Shown: positions 39,607-45,870 of the stretch, piece after piece | Position numbering within the stretch: the first letter of the stretch is position 1 | Layout of the letters: each line of letters begins with the position of its first letter | NCBI GenBank assembly: GCA_028288925.1 | Contig: JAQGHG010000018.1 | Span: 1 to 45,870 of the forward strand | DNA from: Patescibacteria group bacterium | Lineage (GTDB): Bacteria > Patescibacteriota > Saccharimonadia > UBA4664 | Direction: 5' to 3' | DNA length: 45,870 nt | The notes under the pieces: generated by a model | The model's database searches: none | Seen by the model: the letters and a program-made list of their open reading frames with translations, nothing else | What the model was told of the DNA's origin: nothing | Position numbers and translations under genes: made by a program

Positions 39607-40134
39607 ATGATTTCTGCCAAAGATATATTCGTTAAATGTGACGAGCTGGACGGTTTGCCTGAACCCAATAGGGAGAACTACCTACGTGAGCTGGAGTTGC
39701 TTCAAGCCGAACTACCACGGGGTAGTCGCGTTTTGCAGGTGGGGAGTATGGACGGGATGCGAATTATCCGGCTTTTGCAGATACGGCCGGATTTGCAGCT
39801 GACCGGGTTGGAGATTGTACCGGAGCTGGTAGATGCGGCTCGCGGGAATATTTCGGGTGCTCATCTGGAGGCTGGGATTGTTTGCGGGGACATTACTGAT
39901 CCGCCTCGTTTGGGGCGGTTTGATTATGTCATTTGTCTTAACCACACGCTCGGGTATATTCCGGATCAAGAGAAGGCGTTGGCGGAGATGCGAAAGCTGG
40001 GGGAGAAGGTGGTCGTGTCGGTGTATGGTGAGAAGTTTGATGATGAGTTGGCCCGGGCTCAGGTTGATGCTTGGGGTGGTAAGGTGGCCGAGACACCAAC
40101 CGGGTATTTTTGCGTGTTGCCCAAAGTGGAATAA
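39607..40134 (+). CDS. Class I SAM-dependent methyltransferase
   Basis: 175 aa from ATG 39607. TATACT lies 6 nt before this ATG, which points to a leaderless start rather than the upstream in-frame one. The Rossmann motif I is seen as VLQVGSMDGMRI (about residues 45-56), motif II ends in LEIVPELVDAA, and a VICLNHTLGYIP segment matches motif IV. It is cytoplasmic and the substrate is unknown. It is a single gene between the KGG terminator and a convergent peptidase gene. Confidence 0.8.
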   Translation: MISAKDIFVKCDELDGLPEPNRENYLRELELLQAELPRGSRVLQVGSMDGMRIIRLLQIRPDLQLTGLEIVPELVDAARGNISGAHLEAGIVCGDITDPPRLGRFDYVICLNHTLGYIPDQEKALAEMRKLGEKVVVSVYGEKFDDELARAQVDAWGGKVAETPTGYFCVLPKVE

Positions 40135-40172
40135 GTATGAGGTTGGGCATAGCCCCGTGCTTGTGGCACGTT

Positions 40173-40772
40173 TTATTGTCTTTCGAAGATCCAGATACCG
40201 CCGGCGTTTTCATCGCCATGGCGCTTAATGGCGTCCAATAATAGGCCGGGTTCGACCAGCCGCCACTTCGGCTGGAGAGGGCTAACGTCTACGAGCCGTA
40301 TTTGACCGCCGATTATTCTATCGAATGCGGCGACATGGCCGGCATGTGGCTTGAACTCTCCGCGGATCACGCCGTGGTTGAAGCAAAGCAACGCATCGAG
40401 GTCGTGGTGTTCGATGCGGCGTAGTTCGCTCAGGAGGTCTTCCTCATCGGCAAACCCGGCCGCTAGCCTCTTGCTGAACTTGAGGGGAATTCCCAGTTTC
40501 TGAAAGATTTTGTTGGGCTCGAACTCTGGTTTGAAGATTTGGGTGCCGTAGCCCGCGGCCGATGGGGGCTCGTTCGCGGTTCTCGCATCGTAAAAGAGAT
40601 GGCTGGCTTTGGGCGATACGGTGAGTCCTAGGTGGTAGCCTAGCTCTTCGGCGGGGATGAGGGGGATATTATTGCGGTACATAATCATTTGAATGCTTGT
40701 GGGAACGCAACAAGAATCTTGCTGCGTAAAAGGGATGTAGCGGGAGTTGTGAGGGGTGACTTCGTGTGGCAT
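40173..40772 (-). CDS. Putative C39/papain-like cysteine peptidase
   Basis: 199 aa from ATG 40772. QQDSCCVPTSIQM (about residues 17-29) has the Gln and Cys arrangement of C39-type cysteine peptidases. HAGHVAAFDR supplies a candidate catalytic His (146) and LVDVSP a candidate Asp (162), all in the right order and spacing. It has no signal peptide or membrane segment, so it is presumably cytoplasmic. It follows the HEXXH protein gene by 13 nt and belongs to the same operon. The peptidase assignment is by motif only; it may instead be a deubiquitinase- or transglutaminase-like relative. Confidence 0.65.
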   Translation of the reverse strand: MPHEVTPHNSRYIPFTQQDSCCVPTSIQMIMYRNNIPLIPAEELGYHLGLTVSPKASHLFYDARTANEPPSAAGYGTQIFKPEFEPNKIFQKLGIPLKFSKRLAAGFADEEDLLSELRRIEHHDLDALLCFNHGVIRGEFKPHAGHVAAFDRIIGGQIRLVDVSPLQPKWRLVEPGLLLDAIKRHGDENAGGIWIFERQ

Positions 40773-40785
40773 GGTTTCCGCGTTC

Positions 40786-41271
40786 CTAGGCGGCCTTAGT
40801 GGAGGTATTGGCCAGGCCGGCGGCGAAGCGCGAGACGATGGTGCGTTTGACGCGGCGGTCCTTGCGCCAGTTGACGACCCATTTGGCGCCGCAGGCAAAG
40901 CAGCCATAGGAGTCGCGGCCGCGCTGGAGCGAGAAATTGTTGCAGTCGGGGCAGGTGGCGCGCTTGGTGAGCCAGTCGTCGTAGGAGGCGATGGTGGAGG
41001 CGATGTGCATCTCGTTGATCTTGACGCCAAACTGGGGCGCGAGGTCGCGGGCGATATCCCAGGCCTCCATCTCCATGCGCAGGAGCTCCATGTCGTACTT
41101 ATAAATGCGGTGGTTCATGCGGGCGTGGCCGAGCTCGTGGAGCAGGGCTAGGCGGCCGTTATTGGTCTTGATGCGGCGGGTATCGAAGGTGATGGTGCGC
41201 GTATTGGGCGACCACATAAAGTACCGGCCGGGGACAAATGTTTGGTCTGTAAAGTTTTGCAGGAATTCCAA
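40786..41271 (-). CDS. HEXXH metallopeptidase-like protein with zinc ribbon
   Basis: 161 aa from TTG 41271, chosen because AGGAGG lies exactly 6 nt upstream; the frame stays open farther up but those starts lack sites. LLHELGHARMNH (HEXXH at about 45-49) is the zinc-metallopeptidase motif in an ImmA/IrrE-like context, with an acidic EMEAWDIA helix after it. A C-terminal zinc ribbon (CPDC and CFAC) follows, then a basic tail. It is a cytoplasmic protein, likely a protease acting on a regulator or nucleic acid-bound substrate. It is the first gene of a two-gene operon with the cysteine peptidase-like gene. Confidence 0.72.
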   Translation of the reverse strand: MEFLQNFTDQTFVPGRYFMWSPNTRTITFDTRRIKTNNGRLALLHELGHARMNHRIYKYDMELLRMEMEAWDIARDLAPQFGVKINEMHIASTIASYDDWLTKRATCPDCNNFSLQRGRDSYGCFACGAKWVVNWRKDRRVKRTIVSRFAAGLANTSTKAA

Positions 41272-41387
41272 GCTCACCCTCCTGTTGCTAACGTAATATT
41301 TACTATAGCGGGGTGGAATGGCGGCGTCGAGCATAAGGGGAATGATGAGTTTTGACGCGTTAATTTGTCTGAAAAAGAGGTTGCACA

Positions 41388-41416
41388 TTGACATTTTTGA
41401 TGCGTTGTGTTAGATT
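41388..41416 (+). promoter_or_regulatory. Strong promoter of candidate RNA
   Basis: TTGACA, 17 nt, TAGATT: near consensus, with no ORF starting in the next 250 nt. Confidence 0.85.
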
Positions 41417-41422
41417 AGACAG

Positions 41423-41622
41423 TAGATCGTGAGGGTGACGAGTGATGTTGGGGCTTTACCGAGCCGGATGTGAGTGCTCACCTCCTTGCAATTTGGTGTA
41501 GGCCAAAGCCCCAACAGCGCTCATATCAAGTGAGTGCCAAATACACAATAAAATAGCTCTGTGTTGCTTGGGTCTCGGCCCCTCCAAGGTGTCCATTCCT
41601 CGGCAACACAGAGCTATTTTTT
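41423..41622 (+). ncRNA. Candidate structured RNA with anti-SD mimic
   Basis: About 200 nt from the promoter's expected start to a T-tract. Hairpin 1 pairs TGTTGGGGCTTT (41446-41457) with AAAGCCCCAACA (41505-41516), a perfect 12-bp stem. Its loop contains TCACCTCCTT (41478-41487), the same 10 nt as the 16S 3' end. Hairpin 2 pairs AATAGCTCTGTGTTGC (41552-41567) with GCAACACAGAGCTATT (41603-41618), 16 bp, followed by Ts: an unusually long intrinsic terminator. No protein is plausible. It may be a free small RNA or a leader of the LPXTG-like gene 70 nt beyond. It matches no RNA family that I recognise (not RNase P, tmRNA or SRP RNA). Confidence 0.7.
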
Positions 41623-41692
41623 GTCGCTTATGCTTGCGATGGAGGACGATAATGGCGTACAAATGGTTACAGATACAGAGAAGGAGTGGCAA

Positions 41693-42169
41693 ATGAAGGG
41701 CGATACAGCAAAAACCTTGGTGGGTTTGGTAATTATTGGTCTGATTGTGGTGGCAACTTTTATATACGGGAATGCCCAGCGCCAAGCGCAGCTACGGCAC
41801 GACCAAGATGTTAAGAAACAGCAAGATGCTAAGGTGACGCAGTCCACGAAGAAGTCGCCGTCGGTACAGCCGAGAGTGTCGAGTACGCCGCCGAAGCAGC
41901 AGGCTAATGGCACGGCTACGGCTCCAGTGCAGACGCCGGCCTCGAATACGCTTCAGGGTAACGGGCAAACGCCGGCGCCAACCTCGACTCCCGTAACGGG
42001 TGGTACCGGTGGCCAGGTGGCCGGAGCGCAGACAGCTAACGGCACGGGCTTGCCGGAGACTGGCTCGCCGCTGACGGGGCTGATTGGCGTTACTGCTATC
42101 GTGGCGATGTTGGTGGCGTTGCGGCGTTCGAAGCGGGCGGTGTTTGCGGCGGCGCGCGGACGGCGCTAA
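41693..42169 (+). CDS. LPXTG-like surface protein, low complexity
   Basis: 158 aa from ATG 41693, set by AAGGAG 6 nt upstream. An N-terminal membrane helix (about 7-25) is followed by a Gln/Lys/Ser/Thr/Pro-rich extracellular region without a folded domain. LPETGSP lies at about 120, then a hydrophobic helix (about 130-145) and the basic end RRSKRAVFAAARGRR: a sortase sorting signal architecture. It follows the candidate structured RNA and precedes a copy of the dispersed element. It is likely a small cell-surface stalk protein. No sortase gene lies in the window. Confidence 0.78.
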   Translation: MKGDTAKTLVGLVIIGLIVVATFIYGNAQRQAQLRHDQDVKKQQDAKVTQSTKKSPSVQPRVSSTPPKQQANGTATAPVQTPASNTLQGNGQTPAPTSTPVTGGTGGQVAGAQTANGTGLPETGSPLTGLIGVTAIVAMLVALRRSKRAVFAAARGRR

Positions 42170-42190
42170 ACGCGGTACCCTCTGATCGGA

Positions 42191-42316
42191 CGGGTCCTGT
42201 CAGCCGTGCAACATATCTCCTCACGCGTCCGAACGCTACCCGTCTCTTCTTGGGATCCGGTATCAGTACCGGCGTCCGCTTGTTCGGAGATATATTGTAC
42301 GCCTGCCACCCGTAGG
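42191..42316 (+). repeat. Dispersed nested-palindrome element, copy 3
   Basis: 126 bp matching copy 1 (reverse orientation) with two differences noticed. From outside in it pairs ATATCTCC with GGAGATAT, CCGAAC with GTTCGG, and CCGGTA with TACCGG around TCAG. It lies between the LPXTG-like gene and the rpsA promoter. Confidence 0.85.
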
Positions 42317-42370
42317 TTCGCAGCAAAAAGCAGAAGGAGAGGGCGCAACATCTGCCCGACTGGATATTCC

Positions 42371-42399
42371 TTTACCTGAGGCTACTTTTAGGGTAAAAT
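42371..42399 (+). promoter_or_regulatory. Promoter of S1-ylxR-infB-rbfA operon
   Basis: TTTACC, 17 nt, TAAAAT. The leader of about 108 nt carries CACTC/GAGTG followed by seven Ts (42409-42448) and a nested hairpin CTCGCC-CGGAA-GGCGAG inside GCGCC/GGCGC (42463-42500), just upstream of the ATG. This could allow feedback control by S1. Confidence 0.7.
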
Positions 42400-42513
42400 T
42401 GTAGTAATCACTCTTATACCCTGCCAAGTGGGAGTGAAATCTTTTTTTGGAAGGAGAAGTACGCGCCTTTCAATAGTCTCGCCCGGAAGGCGAGCGGCGC
42501 GGAAACGAATTTT

Positions 42514-43590
42514 ATGGCAACAACAGAAATGACAATGGAGCAGCTACTGGCCGAGGCGCCGGTAGCAGCGATGGGGACCGGCGACGTGGTCGAGGGGACC
42601 GTGATCGCGGCCGAGAAGCACGAAGTGTGGCTGGACCTGGGTCCGCGCGGCACCGGCCTGGTGGTCGGCCGCGAGATCGAGCACAGCCAGGACATTAAGC
42701 CTGGTGACGTGATCTCGGCGAGCGTGCTCGACCCCGAAGACGACCGAGGTTACGCCATCTTGAGTCTCAAGAAGGTCGCCAAGGAGAAGGGCTGGGAAAG
42801 CCTGGAAGAGCGCTTTGGCAAGGGCGAAGTCTTTGGCGTAAGTGCCTTTGACGCCAACAAGGGCGGTCTCTTGATCGAAGTAGACGGTATCCGTGGCTTC
42901 TTGCCGGTATCGCAGCTGAGCGCCGAGAACTACCCGCGGGTAAGTGGCGCCGACAAGGATGAGATCCTGCACCGGCTGAACGGCCTGGTGGGTAAGAACC
43001 TTGAAGTGCGTGTGCTCGACCTGAACCGCCGCGACAACAAGCTCATCCTGAGCGAAAAGGCCGCCAAGCGTGAAGACACCGAGAGCAAAGTTAGCAAGAT
43101 GAAGGTAGGCGACACCGTAGAAGGTGTAGCAACCGGCGTAGTGGACTTCGGCATTTTCGTAAATGTGAACGGCGTAGAAGGCCTGGTGCACATCTCCGAG
43201 ATCGCTTGGGACCGCGTCGACAACCCTTCGAGCTACGTAAAGGTAGGCGACAAGGTGCAGGCCAAGATCATCTCGATCGACCGCGACAAGCTGAGCCTCT
43301 CCATGAAGCAGCTGCTGGCCGATCCGTGGATCAAGGATGCCGCCAAGTACCAGGTGGGCGACGAAGTAGAAGGCAAAATCACGCGCATTACGCCATTTGG
43401 CGCCTTTGTGCAGGTGACGTCGGCTATCGAAGCGCTGGTGCACATTAGCGAACTGAGCGACAACCACGTGGAAGACCCGAGTACGTTGGTGAAGATGGGC
43501 GAGAGTAAAATGTTCCGCATCATCACCATCGACTCGGAATCACACAAGCTGAGCTTGTCCCTGAAGAGCCGTAAGAAGGACGAAAAGTAA
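42514..43590 (+). CDS. rpsA: Ribosomal protein S1-like, four S1 domains
   Basis: 358 aa. Four S1 RNA-binding domains are seen in order at about residues 22-92, 103-177, 194-262 and 277-352. The third and fourth have the classical FGIFVNVNGVEGLVHISE and FGAFVQVTSAIEALVHISE cores. The protein is shorter than the six-domain E. coli S1 but like the S1 of many other bacteria. It delivers mRNA to the 30S subunit. The start lacks a strong Shine-Dalgarno site and has a stable hairpin just upstream. It heads a cluster with ylxR, infB and rbfA, all acting on translation or ribosome maturation. Confidence 0.93.
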   Translation: MATTEMTMEQLLAEAPVAAMGTGDVVEGTVIAAEKHEVWLDLGPRGTGLVVGREIEHSQDIKPGDVISASVLDPEDDRGYAILSLKKVAKEKGWESLEERFGKGEVFGVSAFDANKGGLLIEVDGIRGFLPVSQLSAENYPRVSGADKDEILHRLNGLVGKNLEVRVLDLNRRDNKLILSEKAAKREDTESKVSKMKVGDTVEGVATGVVDFGIFVNVNGVEGLVHISEIAWDRVDNPSSYVKVGDKVQAKIISIDRDKLSLSMKQLLADPWIKDAAKYQVGDEVEGKITRITPFGAFVQVTSAIEALVHISELSDNHVEDPSTLVKMGESKMFRIITIDSESHKLSLSLKSRKKDEK

Positions 43591-43592
43591 CA

Positions 43593-43805
43593 GTGCCACA
43601 CGTTCCGCTGCGCCGCTGCCGGGTCTGCCGTAAGCAGCTTCCCAAGGCGCGGCTGGAACGGTGGACGGTGCGGGACGGTCAGCTGGCGCGGGACGCCGGC
43701 CAGACCGCTCCCGGCCGGGGGTATTATAGCTGTAGCGAGCGTTGCGCCGAGATTTTACCCAAAACGATGAAACACACGAAGCATAAGAGCAAGCAGAACG
43801 CGTAA
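43593..43805 (+). CDS. ylxR: YlxR/DUF448 family RNA-binding protein
   Basis: 70 aa from GTG 43593, two nt after the S1 stop. RRCRVCRKQLPKARLERW at the N-terminus and GRGYYSCSERC in the middle are the YlxR signature. The tail is Lys- and His-rich. YlxR (RnpM) binds RNA and modulates RNase P in Bacillus, and its gene regularly precedes infB, as here. Identification is firm from sequence and context. Confidence 0.92.
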   Translation: MPHVPLRRCRVCRKQLPKARLERWTVRDGQLARDAGQTAPGRGYYSCSERCAEILPKTMKHTKHKSKQNA

Positions 43806-43816
43806 GGAGCACCCGA

Positions 43817-45583
43817 ATGGCCGAGAAGACCCTAAATACAGAACCAACCCAGATCCCCGAGGTAATCGGGGTGGGTGAGTTCGCGCAGAAGTTGGGTTTG
43901 CCGGTAACGAAGGTGATCGGCGAGCTGATGAAGAACGGCGTGATGGCCACCATTAACGAGCAGATCGACTTCGATACGGCGGCGATTATTGGTTCGGAAC
44001 TGGGCTTCGAGATCGAAGCCGAGGTGGTTGAGGAAGAAGTGCGGCCGGAGAAGGTGAAGATGGCCGAAGGCGAGGGTGAGACCCGGCCGCCGATCGTGGC
44101 GGTGATGGGGCACGTGGACCATGGCAAGACTTCGTTGCTGGACGCGATTCGCTCGAGCCACGTGGCCGACAAAGAGGCCGGCGGCATTACGCAGCACATC
44201 GGGGCGTATCAGATTAAGCGCAATGACCGGTGGATTACGTTTATCGACACACCGGGGCACGCGGCGTTTTCGGCGTTGCGACAGCACGGCGCGCGGATGA
44301 CTGACGTGGCCATCATCGTGGTGGCGGCGGACGACGGAGTGAAGCCGCAGACCAAGGAAGCTGTCCGCCATGCCAAGGAAGCTGGCGTGCAGATTGTGGT
44401 GGCTATCAACAAGACCGACAAAGAAGGAGCCGACCCAAACCGCGTGCGCCAGGAGCTCAGCGAGCTCGAGCTGGTGCCTGAGGAATGGGGCGGTAGCACG
44501 CCGATGGTGGACGTGTCGGCGCGGGCTGGTACCAACATCGACAAGCTGCTCGATGTGGTGCTGCTGGTGGCGGATATCGAAGATCTGCGGGCGCGTCCCG
44601 ACGGCCCGGCCGATGGCGCCGTGATCGAATCGCACCTGGACGCCGGTAAGGGCCCGGTGGCGACGGTGCTGGTGCGCAACGGCGTGCTCAAGACCGGCGA
44701 CTATCTGGTGTCCGGCGCGACCTATGCCAAGGTGCGCAGCTTGGGCGACTTCCGCGGTAAGCGGATTTCCTCGGCGCATCCGGGTATGCCGGCGGTGGTG
44801 ACGGGCTTTAAGGCCGTGCCGTCGTTTGGCGACCTGTGGCGCTCGGAGACGGGCGAGAAGACCGCCCGCGACGCCGCCGCTTCGATGTTGCGGCGCGAGC
44901 AGGCCAAAACGCTGGGCGTCAAGAAGATCGACGCTTCGCAACTCTCGGCGGCGATCTCGGCCGGCAACGTGAAGGAACTGAACGTAGTCCTGAAGGCCGA
45001 CACGCAGGGTTCGCTGGAATCCTTGCAAGAGAGCCTTGATACATTGCGCAACGACGAAGTAGCCGTGAAGGTAGTGAGCTCGGCGGTGGGTGACATTGCC
45101 GAATCCGACATTGCCTTTGCTAAGACGGCCGGAGCGCTGTTGATCGGCTTTGGCGTGGGTTTGGGATCGAGCCTCAAGGCCTTGGCCAACCGCGAGAGCG
45201 TGCACGTGCGTCTGTACAAAGTGATTTATGAATTGACCGATGATTTGCGCGATGCGCTGAGCCAGATGCTGGCGCCCGAGGTGATCGAGACGGTGGCGGC
45301 GGAGCTGGAGATTAAGGGCGTCTTTAAGATCACCAAGGCCAATGTAGTGTGTGGTGGCACGATTACCAGCGGACGGATCGAGCCCAAACTACGGCTGCGC
45401 ATTAAGCGCAAGAACGAAGTGATGGGCGAAGGTACGCTGACAAGCCTGCAAAAAGACAAGCAGGCGGCAAAAGAGGCTTTCGAAGGCGAGACCTGTGGTC
45501 TCAATGTGGCTACTAGCATCGCTATTGAGTTGGGCGATACGCTCGAATTCTTTACGGTCGAGACGAAGGCCCGTACTCTCTAG
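43817..45583 (+). CDS. infB: Translation initiation factor IF-2
   Basis: 588 aa, a short IF-2 lacking most of the long N-terminal region. A brief N-terminal helical domain (about 1-70) is followed by the GTPase: G1 GHVDHGKT (98-105), G3 DTPGH, G4 NKTD. Then come domain II, the helical connector, domain III (VVLKADTQGSLESL) and the C-terminal fMet-tRNA-binding barrel. IF-2 places initiator tRNA on the 30S subunit. AAGGAG lies before the ATG. The 457-aa reading frame on the opposite strand here is only its shadow. Confidence 0.98.
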   Translation: MAEKTLNTEPTQIPEVIGVGEFAQKLGLPVTKVIGELMKNGVMATINEQIDFDTAAIIGSELGFEIEAEVVEEEVRPEKVKMAEGEGETRPPIVAVMGHVDHGKTSLLDAIRSSHVADKEAGGITQHIGAYQIKRNDRWITFIDTPGHAAFSALRQHGARMTDVAIIVVAADDGVKPQTKEAVRHAKEAGVQIVVAINKTDKEGADPNRVRQELSELELVPEEWGGSTPMVDVSARAGTNIDKLLDVVLLVADIEDLRARPDGPADGAVIESHLDAGKGPVATVLVRNGVLKTGDYLVSGATYAKVRSLGDFRGKRISSAHPGMPAVVTGFKAVPSFGDLWRSETGEKTARDAAASMLRREQAKTLGVKKIDASQLSAAISAGNVKELNVVLKADTQGSLESLQESLDTLRNDEVAVKVVSSAVGDIAESDIAFAKTAGALLIGFGVGLGSSLKALANRESVHVRLYKVIYELTDDLRDALSQMLAPEVIETVAAELEIKGVFKITKANVVCGGTITSGRIEPKLRLRIKRKNEVMGEGTLTSLQKDKQAAKEAFEGETCGLNVATSIAIELGDTLEFFTVETKARTL

Positions 45584-45592
45584 GAGATTGAT

Positions 45593-45870
45593 ATGTCGCA
45601 ACGCGCAGCCAAAGTAGAGAGCCTGATCCAGACCGTGGTAGCGACCGCGTTGCGGGGGCTGCTGGAGCGAGACGCGACGAACGTGACGGTGACACGGGTA
45701 GATGCGGCGGCGGACTTGCGTAACGTCACGGTGTGGATCGGCCTACTGGGCGACCAGGCTACGCAGGAGCGGTTGTGGAAGCGGATCGAGGGCGTGCGCG
45801 GTGAGCTGCAATTGAACATTGGCGCGAAGATGACTACCAAATTTGTCCCACGCCTGCACGTAAAGCGCGA
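45593..45870 (+). CDS. rbfA: Ribosome-binding factor A (cut by window end)
   Basis: First 92 residues; the window ends inside the gene. RbfA binds the 30S subunit and helps mature the 16S 5' end. The N-terminus (RAAKVESLIQTVVATAL), the central strand VTVTRVDAAADLRNVTVWIG and the RGELQLNIGAKMTTKFVPRL segment follow the family pattern. TAGGAG precedes the ATG, 9 nt after infB, in the usual infB-rbfA order. Confidence 0.9.
   Translation, partial: MSQRAAKVESLIQTVVATALRGLLERDATNVTVTRVDAAADLRNVTVWIGLLGDQATQERLWKRIEGVRGELQLNIGAKMTTKFVPRLHVKR

Noticed and set aside
41423-41622. Candidate RNA as RNase P RNA, tmRNA or SRP RNA
   Set aside because: Too short for RNase P; no alanyl acceptor or tag frame for tmRNA; no SRP GGAA/AGCA-type apical motif recognised.
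43832-45205. 457-aa reading frame antisense to infB
   Set aside because: It is a mirror of a certain gene in GC-rich DNA, rich in His and Arg, with no ribosome binding site or family pattern.

Overview
This window looks like a chromosomal segment of a Patescibacteria/CPR bacterium, most likely close to Saccharibacteria (TM7). That placement rests on the character of the 16S gene, the short IF-2, and the many Ser/Thr/Pro-linker and FN3-type surface proteins of a reduced-genome epibiont. It was read by eye, without a database search. The standard code is used: UGA is a normal stop in many genes. Both Shine-Dalgarno-led and apparently leaderless starts occur.

Layout. (1) 1-9.5 kb: a copy of a dispersed palindromic element; a Pro-rich small protein and a 1568-aa TraG/VirD4-like ATPase with a very long disordered tail; two AT-rich palindromes; a convergent minus-strand run with a two-helix membrane protein, an LPXTG-like PKD surface protein, purD and purN. 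(2) 9.6-14.6 kb: a small coiled-coil protein, then gyrB-gyrA. (3) 14.8-22.3 kb: a surface block of secreted or membrane proteins. It includes two proteins sharing an unfamiliar Asn/Thr/Ser/Gly repeat, a divergent PAP2-family membrane enzyme, a second copy of the dispersed element, and two tandem FN3 paralogues with the same C-terminal tail. (4) 22.4-36.1 kb: a split rRNA locus. The 16S gene has its own promoter, boxA, leader hairpins, processing stem and terminator. About 7.8 kb later come 23S and 5S with a separate promoter, leader, stem and terminator. tRNA-Ala(TGC) and tRNA-Ile(GAT), the usual 16S-23S spacer tRNAs, lie between them on the opposite strand, among small accessory genes. (5) 36.3-41.3 kb: a glycosidase-like FN3 surface protein, a SpoU methyltransferase, a KGG-repeat stress protein, a SAM methyltransferase, and a pair of putative peptidases. 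(6) 41.4-45.9 kb: a candidate structured RNA of about 200 nt with a 16S-3'-end mimic, an LPXTG-like protein, a third copy of the dispersed element, then the translation cluster rpsA-like, ylxR, infB and rbfA (cut by the window edge).

How it fits together. The core genes (gyrase, rRNA, S1, IF-2, RbfA) frame blocks of cell-surface genes expected in a host-attached lifestyle. The most unusual signals are non-coding: the rearranged rRNA locus with attenuator-like leaders, the three copies of a nested palindrome, the anti-Shine-Dalgarno-bearing RNA candidate, and the twin AT palindromes. Among proteins, the repeat pair at 15.8-18.8 kb, the tail-sharing FN3 pair, and a cytochrome-b5-like domain without its heme ligands deserve most attention.
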